Assembly (NCBI GenBank): GCA_949126835.1
Contig: OX421509.1
Span: forward strand, 12,279,420-12,343,419
Direction of reading: 5' to 3'
DNA: 64,000 bases
Source of the DNA: Anisus vortex
Lineage: Eukaryota > Mollusca > Gastropoda > Planorbidae
Shown here: positions 46,378-49,815 of the stretch, in pieces
How positions within the stretch are numbered: the stretch's first letter is position 1
Layout: each line of letters opens with the position of its first letter
Notes under the pieces: generated by a model
The model's input: the letters and a program-made list of their open reading frames with translations, nothing else
Told to the model about the DNA's origin: nothing
Databases searched by the model: none
Made by a program: the position numbers and the translations under genes

Positions 46378-48001
46378 AAAGATAGATAGATATCTGAGAG
46401 AGAGAGACCGCAGATAGTTTCGACCAACATAAGACAAGAAAGAAATATTCCATCTGATATATTTTCCTCCTAGACTGTGCCCCTCCCTACTTCGGTCTTG
46501 ACTGCTCTTCGTTCTGTGGACTGAGCTGTTTGAACGAGAAATGCAATCCGGCCGGGATGTGCTTCCACTGCCACCCGAAAAAGAGCGGCCGATTTTGTGA
46601 TTACGGTAAAACAACAACACTATATACTCCATACAAAACATAATATTAGTATTGTATTATATTAACCCTTAAGTAAAACAGATATTACTATATACTCCAT
46701 ACAAAACATATATATTATTAACGCCTATGCTAAGTGGCTAGCAAGTGTAACACATGTCAATATATAAGCCATATAAACATGTATATTTTTTTTGGTTTTC
46801 ATAGCCTCCATTAACGATCCACAAATCGACGATTACTTAGATAACAGTTCCGAACATACCGGCAACGAGGAAGAGAGGGTCATGGGTCCGGCACAAAAGA
46901 CCCCGACGCTCCTGATCATCGCTTGCCTGTTTCCCGTGATGGGCTTTGTGCCTTGCATCATTATAATGATGAGAGAAGGAAAAGTGGAAACAGTGGAAGA
47001 AGAAGGTAAATAAAAGGGAAATAATCGAGAGAAAATATAACAACAAGCATTTCTGATTACGAGTGAAAAAACATGGGCGTCAGAGATCTCATTGCACTGC
47101 CCAGAGCCTCTGTGGGGAGGAAGCAATGAGCGCAAAGATATATAGATAATAAACTTAATAAACTAAAAATATTTCACATAGAGAAAACCATTATGAATCT
47201 ATTTTACTCGGCGACTGTTGGTAGCATCATAACCTTTGCAATCACCTGCTGGTATGGTAATACCACCACATTGAACAAACATCGGATAGACCGCCTAATA
47301 AACAAAGCCTCTCGTACTACACAGACAGAATTACCATCTCTTGCGGATATTTTCAGTTCAAGGTGCCTGTCTATGATTGATAAAATCCTCCAAGATCATG
47401 CACACCCGCTTCATGATAGCTACATAATATCTAGTCGAAGTGGTCGGCTTCTTTCTATAAGGGCAAGAACAGAGAGATTTAAGAACTCTTTTGTTCCACT
47501 GTCAGTAAGACTCTTTCAAAAGAATCACCTTTCAGCCAGGAAATACGATGGCTCAATAGCTGACTCCTAAATAATAGGCCTACTTTTTTTTTTTTTTTTT
47601 TTTTTTTCTTCTATGATAAATGGTATGATAGTGTGCGTGAATGTCTATTGTGTTTGAGTACAAATGGTTCTTTAATATTGTTTTAGGTATGCTGAAAAAA
47701 ACGGAATTTATGTAATCAAGTCAATTTTCCATTCATTTGGATCAATAAAGCAATCTTATCTTATCTTATAAATATATAGATATATAGATTTATACAGATG
47801 TAGATAGGTATATAGATATTGATTATATAATGTTATTGTTAAGGTATTCTGTTTTGCCTATAGAAACAATAAGTTATGTTTAATTTATTTTCTATTTTAC
47901 AAGATATAAGTCAATCATTTGTTGAAGTTCAGCACTGGCCTTCACCGGAACTGGACATTCCGCCAGAGATCGTCTTCCGATCCGAAACGTCCATTAACTG
48001 A
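19415..48001 (+). CDS. Receptor gene B: IgGFc-binding-like N-terminus, acidic linker, EGF / galactose-binding-like x2 / EGF, transmembrane protein
   Basis: Twenty-one proposed exons: 19415-19556, 20038-20138, 21681-21775, 22859-23011, 24834-24944, 26488-26636, 27709-27881, 30694-30848, 32385-32492, 34433-34601, 35580-35673, 37301-37339, 37783-37830, 38602-38736, 40793-40942, 42287-42493, 43304-43504, 45224-45418, 46474-46605, 46805-47005 and 47904-48001. They sum to 2,856 nt (951 residues plus TGA) with all phases compatible. Exons 2-10 resemble the N-terminal domain of IgGFc-binding proteins (YLVSFPSM, ASFMALPLDMW, LGTEYVTL, FGCYLHVKG). Exons 11-13 are an acidic linker. Exons 14-20 repeat the gene A architecture. 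An AATAAA at 48104 could serve polyadenylation. Predicted surface protein with several putative ligand-binding modules; a recognition or immune role is inference. The first exon is the least certain. Confidence 0.78.
20038..20138 (+). CDS. Gene B exon 2: start of IgGFc-binding-like domain
   Basis: Acceptor GTTCTCCAG, donor GTAAGT. EVKGDTYLVSFPSMTDSDSK...FVLSTASIGNIP corresponds to the GxEFxVxF..N opening of the family. Phase 1 in, phase 0 out. Confidence 0.75.
20165..21040 (-). mobile_element. LINE RT 3' fragment (WRTLVGGLC family)
   Basis: Minus-strand translation gives LDDLDFADDLALLAHTQQQ, LGLNVNKGKTKFLKV, FTYLGSIVNKKGGTDADV, FINSCIRRILHIRWPDM, GKRKRGRPRNSWRRDLDADV and DRDGWRTLVGGLC. This is the RT FADD box to the C-terminus with a few stops. 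It is non-LTR; I do not assign the clade. Sits in intron 2 of gene B. Confidence 0.85.
21245..21370 (+). repeat. GC-rich interspersed repeat, short copy
   Basis: Contains CATTGCTCGTAAGCCTGCAC and GTCGCCCGGTAGCACAAAT, shared with 16345-16830 and 38955-39345. Confidence 0.55.
21681..21775 (+). CDS. Gene B exon 3: IgGFc-binding-like domain
   Basis: Acceptor TTTTTCTCAG, donor GTAGGT. VIMVSYLEHERLSVLDITIN then RFTPEIIQKEG. Phase 0 in, 2 out; joins exon 4 in frame. Confidence 0.7.
21870..22115 (+). mobile_element. tRNA-derived SINE (family 1)
   Basis: Head GCAGCTCGTTCGGCTGGCGT, B box GGGATCGAATC; body TACCTGACCTTAGTTGGGG and TTCTGGCCACACAATC; 3' end GATCAATTCGGTCCGACGTG. Confidence 0.8.
22690..22800. 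repeat. Minisatellite, 15-bp unit ATTCAAATGTCCACT
   Basis: Six to seven imperfect units in gene B intron 3, about 60 bp upstream of exon 4. Confidence 0.75.
22859..23011 (+). CDS. Gene B exon 4: IgGFc-binding-like domain
   Basis: Acceptor ATTTTTCAG, donor GTAAGT. MGEESGQCYVFRGVGYFRLI...LVESSLSTASFMALPLDMWS NNYFLL corresponds to the family block with FLALPxDxLGxxY. Phase 2 in and out. Confidence 0.8.
   Translation, partial: HGRRVRSMLRVQGRRLLPADRRTGGVELVHSQLHGLAAGHVVEQLLPVGR
23782..23990 (+). mobile_element. LINE 3' fragment (third type)
   Basis: Degraded translation ILQDTVEDGRRRGPSAEM, then LTTAQDRQKWRRLTAEVSN and SPQRPQWSRD then stop. This resembles the C-terminal end of non-LTR RT proteins. 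Confidence 0.65.
24190..24470. repeat. (CCAACTCCGACT)n array in a duplicated 137-bp unit
   Basis: Two higher-order units, each starting TAGATAAATGTTCCAACTCC and containing TTTTTTGTACTTCC and CAGGTACC landmarks, with hexamer-rich DNA between. The Ser-Glu ORFs over it are artefacts. Confidence 0.85.
24834..24944 (+). CDS. Gene B exon 5: IgGFc-binding-like domain
   Basis: Acceptor ATTGCCAG, donor GTAAGG. QAGFVAVRLDFTIGGHRFQW...YKTGEAIRYTFN matches the family strand with xxVAxxDxTxVTI. Phase 2 in and out. Confidence 0.75.
26488..26636 (+). CDS. Gene B exon 6: IgGFc-binding-like domain
   Basis: Acceptor GTGTTAG, donor GTCAGT. AMFDFAGASVDAVSPIGVIL SNCRNEV..KLCPP corresponds to the DLTGTxVxSxxPIAVxxGxxC block. 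Phase 2 in, 1 out. A nearer AG at 26502 would break the frame. Confidence 0.75.
26803..27120 (-). mobile_element. tRNA-derived SINE (family 1), interrupted
   Basis: Minus-strand copy. The body to B box ends near 27010. About 70 bp of unrelated sequence (27015-27085) separates it from the head (GGATCGCTAGTCGAACGCCA). Confidence 0.7.
27395..27555 (-). mobile_element. LINE 3' end, 3230 family
   Basis: TATATTACAGACGCTCCTTC tail signature, TTTTTATTAGTGTTTTAAAT, GTTCAGACAACCCATTCC. Confidence 0.75.
27576..27656. mobile_element. TTAA mini-element, copy 2, 81 bp
   Basis: Inverse orientation to copy 1: TTAACCCTTCCCGTACCG... CCGGGACTGTAAGGGTTAA. Lies 53 bp upstream of exon 7. Confidence 0.8.
27709..27881 (+). 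CDS. Gene B exon 7: IgGFc-binding-like domain
   Basis: Acceptor CGTTTGCAG, donor GTAAGT. EMLVGERHLGTEYVTLHHS..; LGTEY is the family hallmark. Two NxT sequons (NVT, NTS). Phase 1 in, 0 out. Confidence 0.85.
28064..29890 (+). mobile_element. hAT transposon with perfect 8-bp target duplication, 1,827 bp
   Basis: Terminal inverted repeats CAGTGGTTCTTAACC / GGTTAAGAACCACTG. CTGTAGAG is duplicated at 28056-28063 and 29891-29898. Carries the transposase ORF 28353-29621. Inserted in intron 7 of gene B, same orientation. Confidence 0.95.
28353..29621 (+). CDS. hAT transposase, ZBED/SCAND3-like, N-terminally truncated
   Basis: A 422-residue uninterrupted ORF. It has the catalytic-core signature CTDGAPSIVGSLKGF (residues about 83-97), CFLHRESL (the conserved His-rich HCFLHR box, about 112-119), SEVRWLSRGKVLRRFLELKD (about 170-190) and a C-terminal hATC-like dimerisation region (LKILLEFSTSYLCELGFS, about residues 370-387). 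Such proteins normally have about 600 residues with a BED zinc finger at the N-terminus. Here the BED finger and the first part of the catalytic domain are missing, and the first 25 codons look like read-through. The lack of stops implies recent activity of a full-length relative, or a young copy. It is probably not active alone. Confidence 0.9.
   Translation: MYLKKGFVCLNSGVLGSFWQRLSKRVSKFPFSLVRFIHENEIVNQFLCCLELTERSTGQDVFDSISAYFEQFKISWELCVGICTDGAPSIVGSLKGFVTLAKKKNANIISTHCFLHRESLVSKTLPVALKPVLDKVVNMVNFIKSRPLKIRVFKNLCISMEAKYESLLLHSEVRWLSRGKVLRRFLELKDELMTFFQNENMNDFVEYLQNDIWCAKLAYLAHNFDYINCVNTSLQGKKEFFLTSTDKLTAFRKKGIFFLENRLLEKKKVDIFPSLNDNTSDEIISAVTEHLTLLEEKIEFYFPSINVETYDWIRNPFATVDTSNSKLSYQEEEELINLSSNRTRVKIQISEMVLEEFWIFVQQEYSALSVKALKILLEFSTSYLCELGFSIVTNIKTKKRATLTNLDEELRVAISKIRPEIC
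30694..30848 (+). CDS. Gene B exon 8: IgGFc-binding-like domain
   Basis: Acceptor TTATTACCAG, donor GTAAGT. IEPDQKVAHIVSDKNVQVVY, then CSTGMKEAVMCLLVPTQMF. Phase 0 in, 2 out. Confidence 0.8.
30881..31108. mobile_element. hAT-like element with TAGAGGCCGACC ends, 228 bp
   Basis: TAGAGGCCGACCGAAA ... TTTGGTCGGCCTCTA. Interior rich in TTTCGGTTTCGG. Short relative of the element at 49867-51415. The 8-bp duplication is imperfect. Confidence 0.7.
31110..31720. repeat. Tandem repeat, about 90-bp unit (GAATATAGGGCCGCACAT), split by a SINE
   Basis: Four to five units with landmarks CGAATATAGGGCCGCACATC, GTTAAACCAGAAGTATTAG and AATGTTATAATCAATAT. The SINE at 31163-31420 interrupts the array. Confidence 0.8.
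31163..31420 (-). mobile_element. tRNA-derived SINE (family 1)
   Basis: Minus strand from ATCCCGTCGTACCAGATTGA to the B box GGATTCGAACC and head ACGCTAGCGGAACGCGCGTT. Confidence 0.75.
31730..32285. repeat. Minisatellite, 18-bp unit GGTAAACCAGAAGTATTA
   Basis: More than 20 units; most regular at 31930-32240. The first units are diverged. It ends about 100 bp upstream of exon 9. The unit is related to the AACCAGAAGTATTAG part of the adjoining 90-bp repeat. Confidence 0.9.
32385..32492 (+). CDS. Gene B exon 9: IgGFc-binding-like domain
   Basis: Acceptor TTTTTCTAG, donor GTAAGT. LNWKTSSFYMTFDILIVIKL then LYLDGKRLSVN; xLxLDGxxL is typical of the family. Phase 2 in and out. Confidence 0.75.
32526..32777. 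mobile_element. hAT-type element (GGTCTCCAAACT family), 252 bp
   Basis: CAGTGGTCTCCAAACTACGG ... AAAGTTTGGAGACCCCTG. The flanking 8-mers TTCTAAGC and GTCTAAAC match at six positions. Begins 33 bp after the exon 9 donor. Related to 35778-36700. Confidence 0.75.
33745..33825. repeat. (TGTGTGCG)n microsatellite
   Basis: About 80 bp of TG/CGTG repeats. The short Cys/Val-rich ORFs are artefacts. Confidence 0.9.
34035..34115. mobile_element. TTAA mini-element, copy 3, 81 bp
   Basis: Same orientation as copy 1, perfect TTAA at both ends, two substitutions relative to copy 1 in the AAGTATGTCGG part. Confidence 0.8.
34433..34601 (+). CDS. Gene B exon 10: end of IgGFc-binding-like domain
   Basis: Acceptor TTCTGCTCAG, donor GTGAGT. 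SLKWTPVSGNSTWRVGQLSL RGTAHYLL..., ending FGCYLHVKGLFTAAMHFVGL, the closing FxxxVYGxxxxxxYxxxxG-like block. Phase 2 in, 0 out. Confidence 0.8.
34705..34762 (+). mobile_element. SINE family 1 head fragment
   Basis: AGCACGTTCGGCTGGCGTAC and GGGTTCGAAC only; the body is absent. Confidence 0.5.
34795..34856 (+). mobile_element. SINE family 2 head
   Basis: CCTGCGGTTAGTACACCTGA and GATCCGGGTTC, spaced like tRNA A and B boxes; directly followed by the 9-bp satellite. Confidence 0.45.
34857..35560. repeat. Satellite-like array, 9-bp unit TCTATCTAA
   Basis: About 700 bp, more than 70 units, with a few interruptions (GATGTAATCTA, ATCGATCTAATCG). It ends about 20 bp before the exon 11 acceptor and supplies its pyrimidine-rich upstream sequence. 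Confidence 0.95.
35580..35673 (+). CDS. Gene B exon 11: acidic linker
   Basis: Acceptor CTCCCTACAG, donor GTGAGT. ECQPSDHPESQSMTLDDDCD then EVIDEEVENGM. Phase 0 in, 1 out; from here on every junction is phase 1. Confidence 0.75.
35778..36700. mobile_element. hAT-type element carrying a 52-bp minisatellite, perfect 8-bp target duplication
   Basis: Begins CAGGGGTATCCAAACTGCAG and ends GCTGAAAAGTTTGGAG. GTGTAAGT is duplicated at 35770-35777 and 36701-36708. The right terminus lacks the last bases of the inverted repeat. Confidence 0.85.
36020..36560. repeat. Minisatellite, 52-bp unit, ten copies
   Basis: Units start TACATTCAATGAGTTGATAT; period exactly 52 from 36020 to 36540. Variants TACTGG/TAGTGG and TATATTC/TACATTC are shared between non-adjacent units. 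Confidence 0.95.
36865..37095 (+). mobile_element. LINE 3' end, 3230 family
   Basis: AAAGTCTGCTACAATGCTCA, CTTTCCTTATCCC, TTCTTCCCGAGTGGCATTCG, tail GGAGCGTCTGTAATGTATAA. Confidence 0.75.
37301..37339 (+). CDS. Gene B exon 12: 39-bp acidic micro-exon
   Basis: Acceptor TTTGTTTTAG, donor GTAAGA. DDDFDLLIDEDIN. Phase 1-1. Confidence 0.65.
37433..37677 (-). mobile_element. tRNA-derived SINE (family 1)
   Basis: From GTCGGTCCAAATTGAGCC to GGATTCGAACCC and the head CGCTGCCGCTCGGCGACCGT. It lacks the CCCC-AACT segment of the body. Confidence 0.8.
37783..37830 (+). CDS. Gene B exon 13: 48-bp linker micro-exon
   Basis: Acceptor TTCTACTCAG, donor GTAAGT. DMRPDVTNVPPRDLHA. Phase 1-1. Confidence 0.65.
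38018..38224. mobile_element. hAT-type element, GGTCGGCAACC family
   Basis: CAGGGATCGGCAACCTACGG ... AAAGTTTGCCGACCCC; interior as in 5754-5957. Confidence 0.75.
38384..38572. mobile_element. hAT-type element, GGTCGGCAACC family, 3'-truncated
   Basis: AGGGGTCAGCAACCTATGAA, GGCACGCTTAAGA, GCTGTTGGCACGCTGAACGA; the right terminal repeat is lost at TTATTATCAATC. It ends 30 bp upstream of exon 14. Confidence 0.65.
38602..38736 (+). CDS. Gene B exon 14: EGF-like domain 1
   Basis: Donor GTAAGT; acceptor TTTTTTAAG. DHTRGLFGPHGKFMCHCSDG NCDADGHC then CAAGWFGAQCQY. Compared with gene A it lacks the two leading cysteines (CQKG and GKNC positions; here FGPHGK). Confidence 0.8.
38955..39345 (+). repeat. 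GC-rich interspersed repeat, second long copy
   Basis: TTCCCGGCTCTTACGTCCAG, CTCGTATACCTGCACCGTCG, CAGCTAGCACAGATG, GAGACGGGGCTGTTGCG; shared with 16345-16830. Confidence 0.6.
39395..39644. mobile_element. hAT-type element, 250 bp
   Basis: CAGTGACGTATTTAGG ... CCTAAATGCGGGCCCTG. The flanking 8-mers CACATGGG and CCTATGGG match at six positions. Confidence 0.6.
39960..40145 (-). mobile_element. LINE 3' end, 3230 family
   Basis: ATATTCCAGACGTTCCTTCT tail, TCTAGTCTTGACTTTTTTAA, GTTCAGGTAACCCATTCC. Confidence 0.7.
40195..40375 (+). mobile_element. Degraded SINE family 1 body
   Basis: GCTGTGATGGGCAACCTG, GCGGCTGGGCATTGTGCTGA, CCACACAGTGCC, ATGCCGTGG in family order, but no head. Confidence 0.5.
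40391..40671. mobile_element. MITE with 22-25 bp imperfect terminal inverted repeats, 281 bp
   Basis: AGACTATAATAAGACGGACC ... GGTCCATCTTATTATATAGT. One terminal end of a related copy lies at 44488-44513. It is close to exon 15 (122 bp). Confidence 0.6.
40793..40942 (+). CDS. Gene B exon 15: galactose-binding-like module 1, first half
   Basis: Acceptor TCTCGCCAG, donor GTGAGT. DLAVTGNLAERVIYDNDDGT C..., ending YFHTWVRLVFGNN. Phase 1-1. Confidence 0.8.
41105..41195 (+). mobile_element. LINE 3' end fragment, 3230 family
   Basis: GAACGTAGGACGCAATAATC and CAGCGTCTGTAATATACAGG only. Confidence 0.55.
41593..42158. mobile_element. MITE with perfect 18-bp terminal inverted repeats, 566 bp
   Basis: Ends TAATAGAGCATTTGCAAT and ATTGCAAATGCTCTATTA are exact reverse complements. 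The outer TA is consistent with a TA target duplication. Interior AT-rich, no ORF. A similar right end occurs at 14795-14835. Confidence 0.8.
42287..42493 (+). CDS. Gene B exon 16: galactose-binding-like module 1, second half
   Basis: Acceptor ACATTGCAG, donor GTATAC. DVADYFSLTFLEDTSEKIHQ, IIDLYCLDEELS, FLCSVHASG. An alternative in-frame acceptor at 42259 would add nine residues; the shorter form aligns better with gene A. Confidence 0.8.
42549..42771 (+). mobile_element. tRNA-derived SINE (family 1) with 21-bp target duplication
   Basis: The 21 bases at 42528-42548 are repeated exactly at 42772-42792 (core GACGCTTGGGGGAATTAC). Head GGTGGCCGAGCAGCAGCGCG, 3' end CAATTTGGTCCGAAGGG. Confidence 0.9.
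42793..43020 (+). mobile_element. LINE 3' fragment (WRTLVGGLC family)
   Basis: KKRKRGRLSNSWRLDLGADI KRT matches GKRKRGRPRNSWRRDLDADV in the 20165-21040 copy; degraded downstream. Confidence 0.65.
43177..43257. mobile_element. TTAA mini-element, copy 4, 81 bp
   Basis: Same orientation as copy 2, perfect TTAA on both sides. Lies 47 bp upstream of exon 17. Confidence 0.8.
43304..43504 (+). CDS. Gene B exon 17: F5/8C-like module 2, first half
   Basis: Acceptor TTTTTTTTAG, donor GTGAGT. GRNIALHHPALRMRELPVRP, then AKEVVDGSRNK (the AVDG-like element), ending SPLKYVHSLILYL. Phase 1-1. Confidence 0.85.
43569..44216. mobile_element. hAT-type element, 648 bp, perfect 8-bp target duplication
   Basis: CAGGGCCGGATTAAGCC ... 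TTTGCTAGGCCTG. ACTATTAT is duplicated at 43561-43568 and 44217-44224. No intact ORF. Starts 65 bp after the exon 17 donor. Confidence 0.85.
44837..45075 (-). mobile_element. tRNA-derived SINE (family 1) with 13-bp target duplication
   Basis: ATAGTTACATTAG at 44824-44836 and 45076-45088. Truncated at the head: the B box and everything 5' of it are missing. Confidence 0.85.
45224..45418 (+). CDS. Gene B exon 18: F5/8C-like module 2, second half
   Basis: Acceptor CCTCCTCAG, donor GTAAGT. DTWTNGSLMRVELMDEYHNI RF..., ending LNEVEVFGG, the classic end of an F5/8-type C module. Phase 1-1. Confidence 0.85.
45432..45734. mobile_element. Probable hAT-type element with an internal duplication
   Basis: CAGGGGTGTAACAGTTTGCC ... 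GTTACCCACCCCTG. The segment AGCGTGCTAACA..AAAATGTCAACCT occurs twice. No clean target duplication was found. Confidence 0.5.
46040..46405. repeat. (GATA)n microsatellite
   Basis: About 350 bp of GATA/TAGA with longer pure runs at 46255-46375. Long Ser-Ile-Tyr-Leu ORFs on the minus strand are artefacts. Confidence 0.95.
46474..46605 (+). CDS. Gene B exon 19: EGF-like domain 2
   Basis: Acceptor TCCTCCTAG, donor GTAAAA. DCAPPYFGLDCSSFCGLSCL, then C..AGMCFHCHPKKSGRFCDY; eight cysteines at the same positions as in gene A. Confidence 0.85.
46805..47005 (+). CDS. Gene B exon 20: stalk and transmembrane segment
   Basis: Acceptor GTTTTCATAG, donor GTAAAT. Acidic stalk (NDPQIDDYLDNSSEH), helix TPTLLIIACLFPVMGFVPCI then IIMM, acidic inner side REGKVETVEEE. 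The position matches the gene A transmembrane exon but sequence identity is low. Confidence 0.8.
47180..47770 (+). mobile_element. LINE 3' end with intact C-terminal RT ORF and (CTTAT)n tail
   Basis: ORF 47193-47570: MNLFYSATVGSIITFAITCW, KHRIDRLINKASRTT, RTERFKNSFVPLSVRLFQK; typical C-terminal region of a non-LTR RT. It is followed by a 3' UTR ending GGATCAATAAAGCAATCTTA. Inserted in the last intron of gene B; the same family as 15687-15936. Confidence 0.85.
47904..48001 (+). CDS. Gene B exon 21: cytoplasmic tail and stop
   Basis: Acceptor TATTTTACAAG. DISQSFVEVQHWPSPELDIP PEIVFRSETSIN then TGA. The tail has no Tyr, so no ITAM/ITIM. AATAAA at 48104. Confidence 0.7.
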
Positions 48002-48384
48002 GACATCCAGAAGTCTTGCTCCAAGCGCCTTTATTGTGCAACCAACCATAAATTTCACTTTCACTGTGTTTTTTCATAAAATATATATTGCTTGATGTTC
48101 TGAAATAAAATTTAAATCGAATATAGTCTAGGGGTCTTCTGTAATGTTTGTTCTTAATTACATTTAAAACACTAGTAGTTATCATTAGAAAAAGTAGCGA
48201 TAATTGAAAACATAATCATGAGTCGAGTCGCAGTCACATAATAATAAGCGTGTGTCATACCAGAGTATTAACTTTTAATTAGAACATTGTATTTTTTAGC
48301 TTTTACTTATATGTAAAACCATAGTAAATCGCATTAACTTACATTGAAAACTCTAACAGTTGTAAATGAAAGTATAAGTCCAAA

Positions 48385-48745
48385 TACAAAGCTAGATAGG
48401 CCTACAGAGCTAGATACACGGCTAGATGTACGGCTAGATACACGGCTAGATACAGAGCTAGATACACGGCTAGATACAGAGCTAGATACACGGCTAGATA
48501 CTCGTTTAGATACAGAGCTAGATACACGGCTAGATACTCGTCTAGATACAGAGCTAGATACACGGCTAGATACAGAGCTAGATACACGGCTAGATACAGA
48601 GCTAGATACACGGCTAGATACAGAACTAGATACACGGCTAGATACACGGCTAAAACACGACTAGATACACGCCCAGATAAACTGCTAGATGCACAGTTCA
48701 AACACGGCTAGATACACAGCCAGATAAACACGGCTAGATACAATC
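48385..48745. repeat. Minisatellite, 12-bp unit (GCTAGATACACG / GCTAGATACAGA)
   Basis: About 28 units of two alternating types. The Leu-Asp-Thr-Arg/Glu ORF is a by-product of the period being a multiple of three. Lies downstream of gene B. Confidence 0.95.
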
Positions 48746-49815
48746 CCGGATGAACATACTATACCGACATAGCTAGTTACAAGATTGCATGGGCATTGAT
48801 ACACCACCGGTGGCTAGATTGCATTCCTTGCCTGTCGGACTGTGACATCAGACCCGGAAGTGTTATATTAAATATCAACCAACACACCTATAACAAAACA
48901 ACCATTCCTACCTGGTGAAATACACGAATTAGTACATGCCTGTGCTTGTACCATGTCTTTCTAAGTTCAGGTATTAAAGCTTTCTTTTCCATCTATAGTT
49001 TTCTTTACATCATTCATTGCACTATGCTTTTTAAAAGTATTAACCGAGTGCTGTAATGTATGTCTACTTTGTTACGACCGTAAGTCTAATTTAGTTATTG
49101 TTTTCTTTTATTGTTTACTTTAATGTTATCACTGAATTAAGACTTTTCAAATTAGTCGTGCTTTTACTTAGACTCTTAAGACTACTGACAAGTATATGTG
49201 TAGATATGGAGTTTACTGCCTACAATAAGTGGCAGTTGCCCTAGTTAATGGACACGGGAAAAGGGGGCGGGAAGGATTATATCACATTCAACTAGTCTAG
49301 AAGATCCATTCTATTTCATAAATAAAGGATTTCTTTACTTAATTTACTGTTTGTATAAAATAATTCACCCTCAAGATAGTCGTAGATAGCCATCAATGAT
49401 TTTGTGAAAACGATTTGGCATTCACATTATTTTAAATCTTTAAAAAAGAAATGCTATCAAATGTTCTATGTAGGCCTACTTATTCATAGCCATTTTATAA
49501 TGTTATTAATTGTCATGTCTTCTTTTTCTTCATGTTACTGTGGATACCCCATAAGGCCCGAGAAAAAAGTCCACAATTTAACTACATACACAGTTTTATA
49601 ACATATAAACAAGAATTACAAATAGATGGCAGAGTTTCACTTGAGGTATCAGTGAAGATTTGAAAGCCGGAGGGGGCAGTTATGGGGGCTTGGTCCAGTG
49701 TGTTCTACACTCTAATGGCTGACGGGAATTGTTTACAAGTAGAGAATCCACCATCTATTACCTTCTCCCTAACCATAAGTCATTTCGTACCTACTTGCAC
49801 AAGTATTCTACTCTC
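48746..49815. other. No gene recognised
   Basis: AT-rich, without motifs beyond simple repeats. Confidence 0.4.

Noticed and set aside
46040..46405. Long Ser-Ile-Tyr-Leu ORFs on the minus strand
   Set aside because: They are translations of a GATA microsatellite; all three frames are open because the repeat lacks stops.
48344..48664. 106-residue Leu-Asp-Thr-Arg/Glu repeat protein
   Set aside because: The 12-bp minisatellite is a multiple of three, so it stays open by chance; no start context or neighbouring exons.
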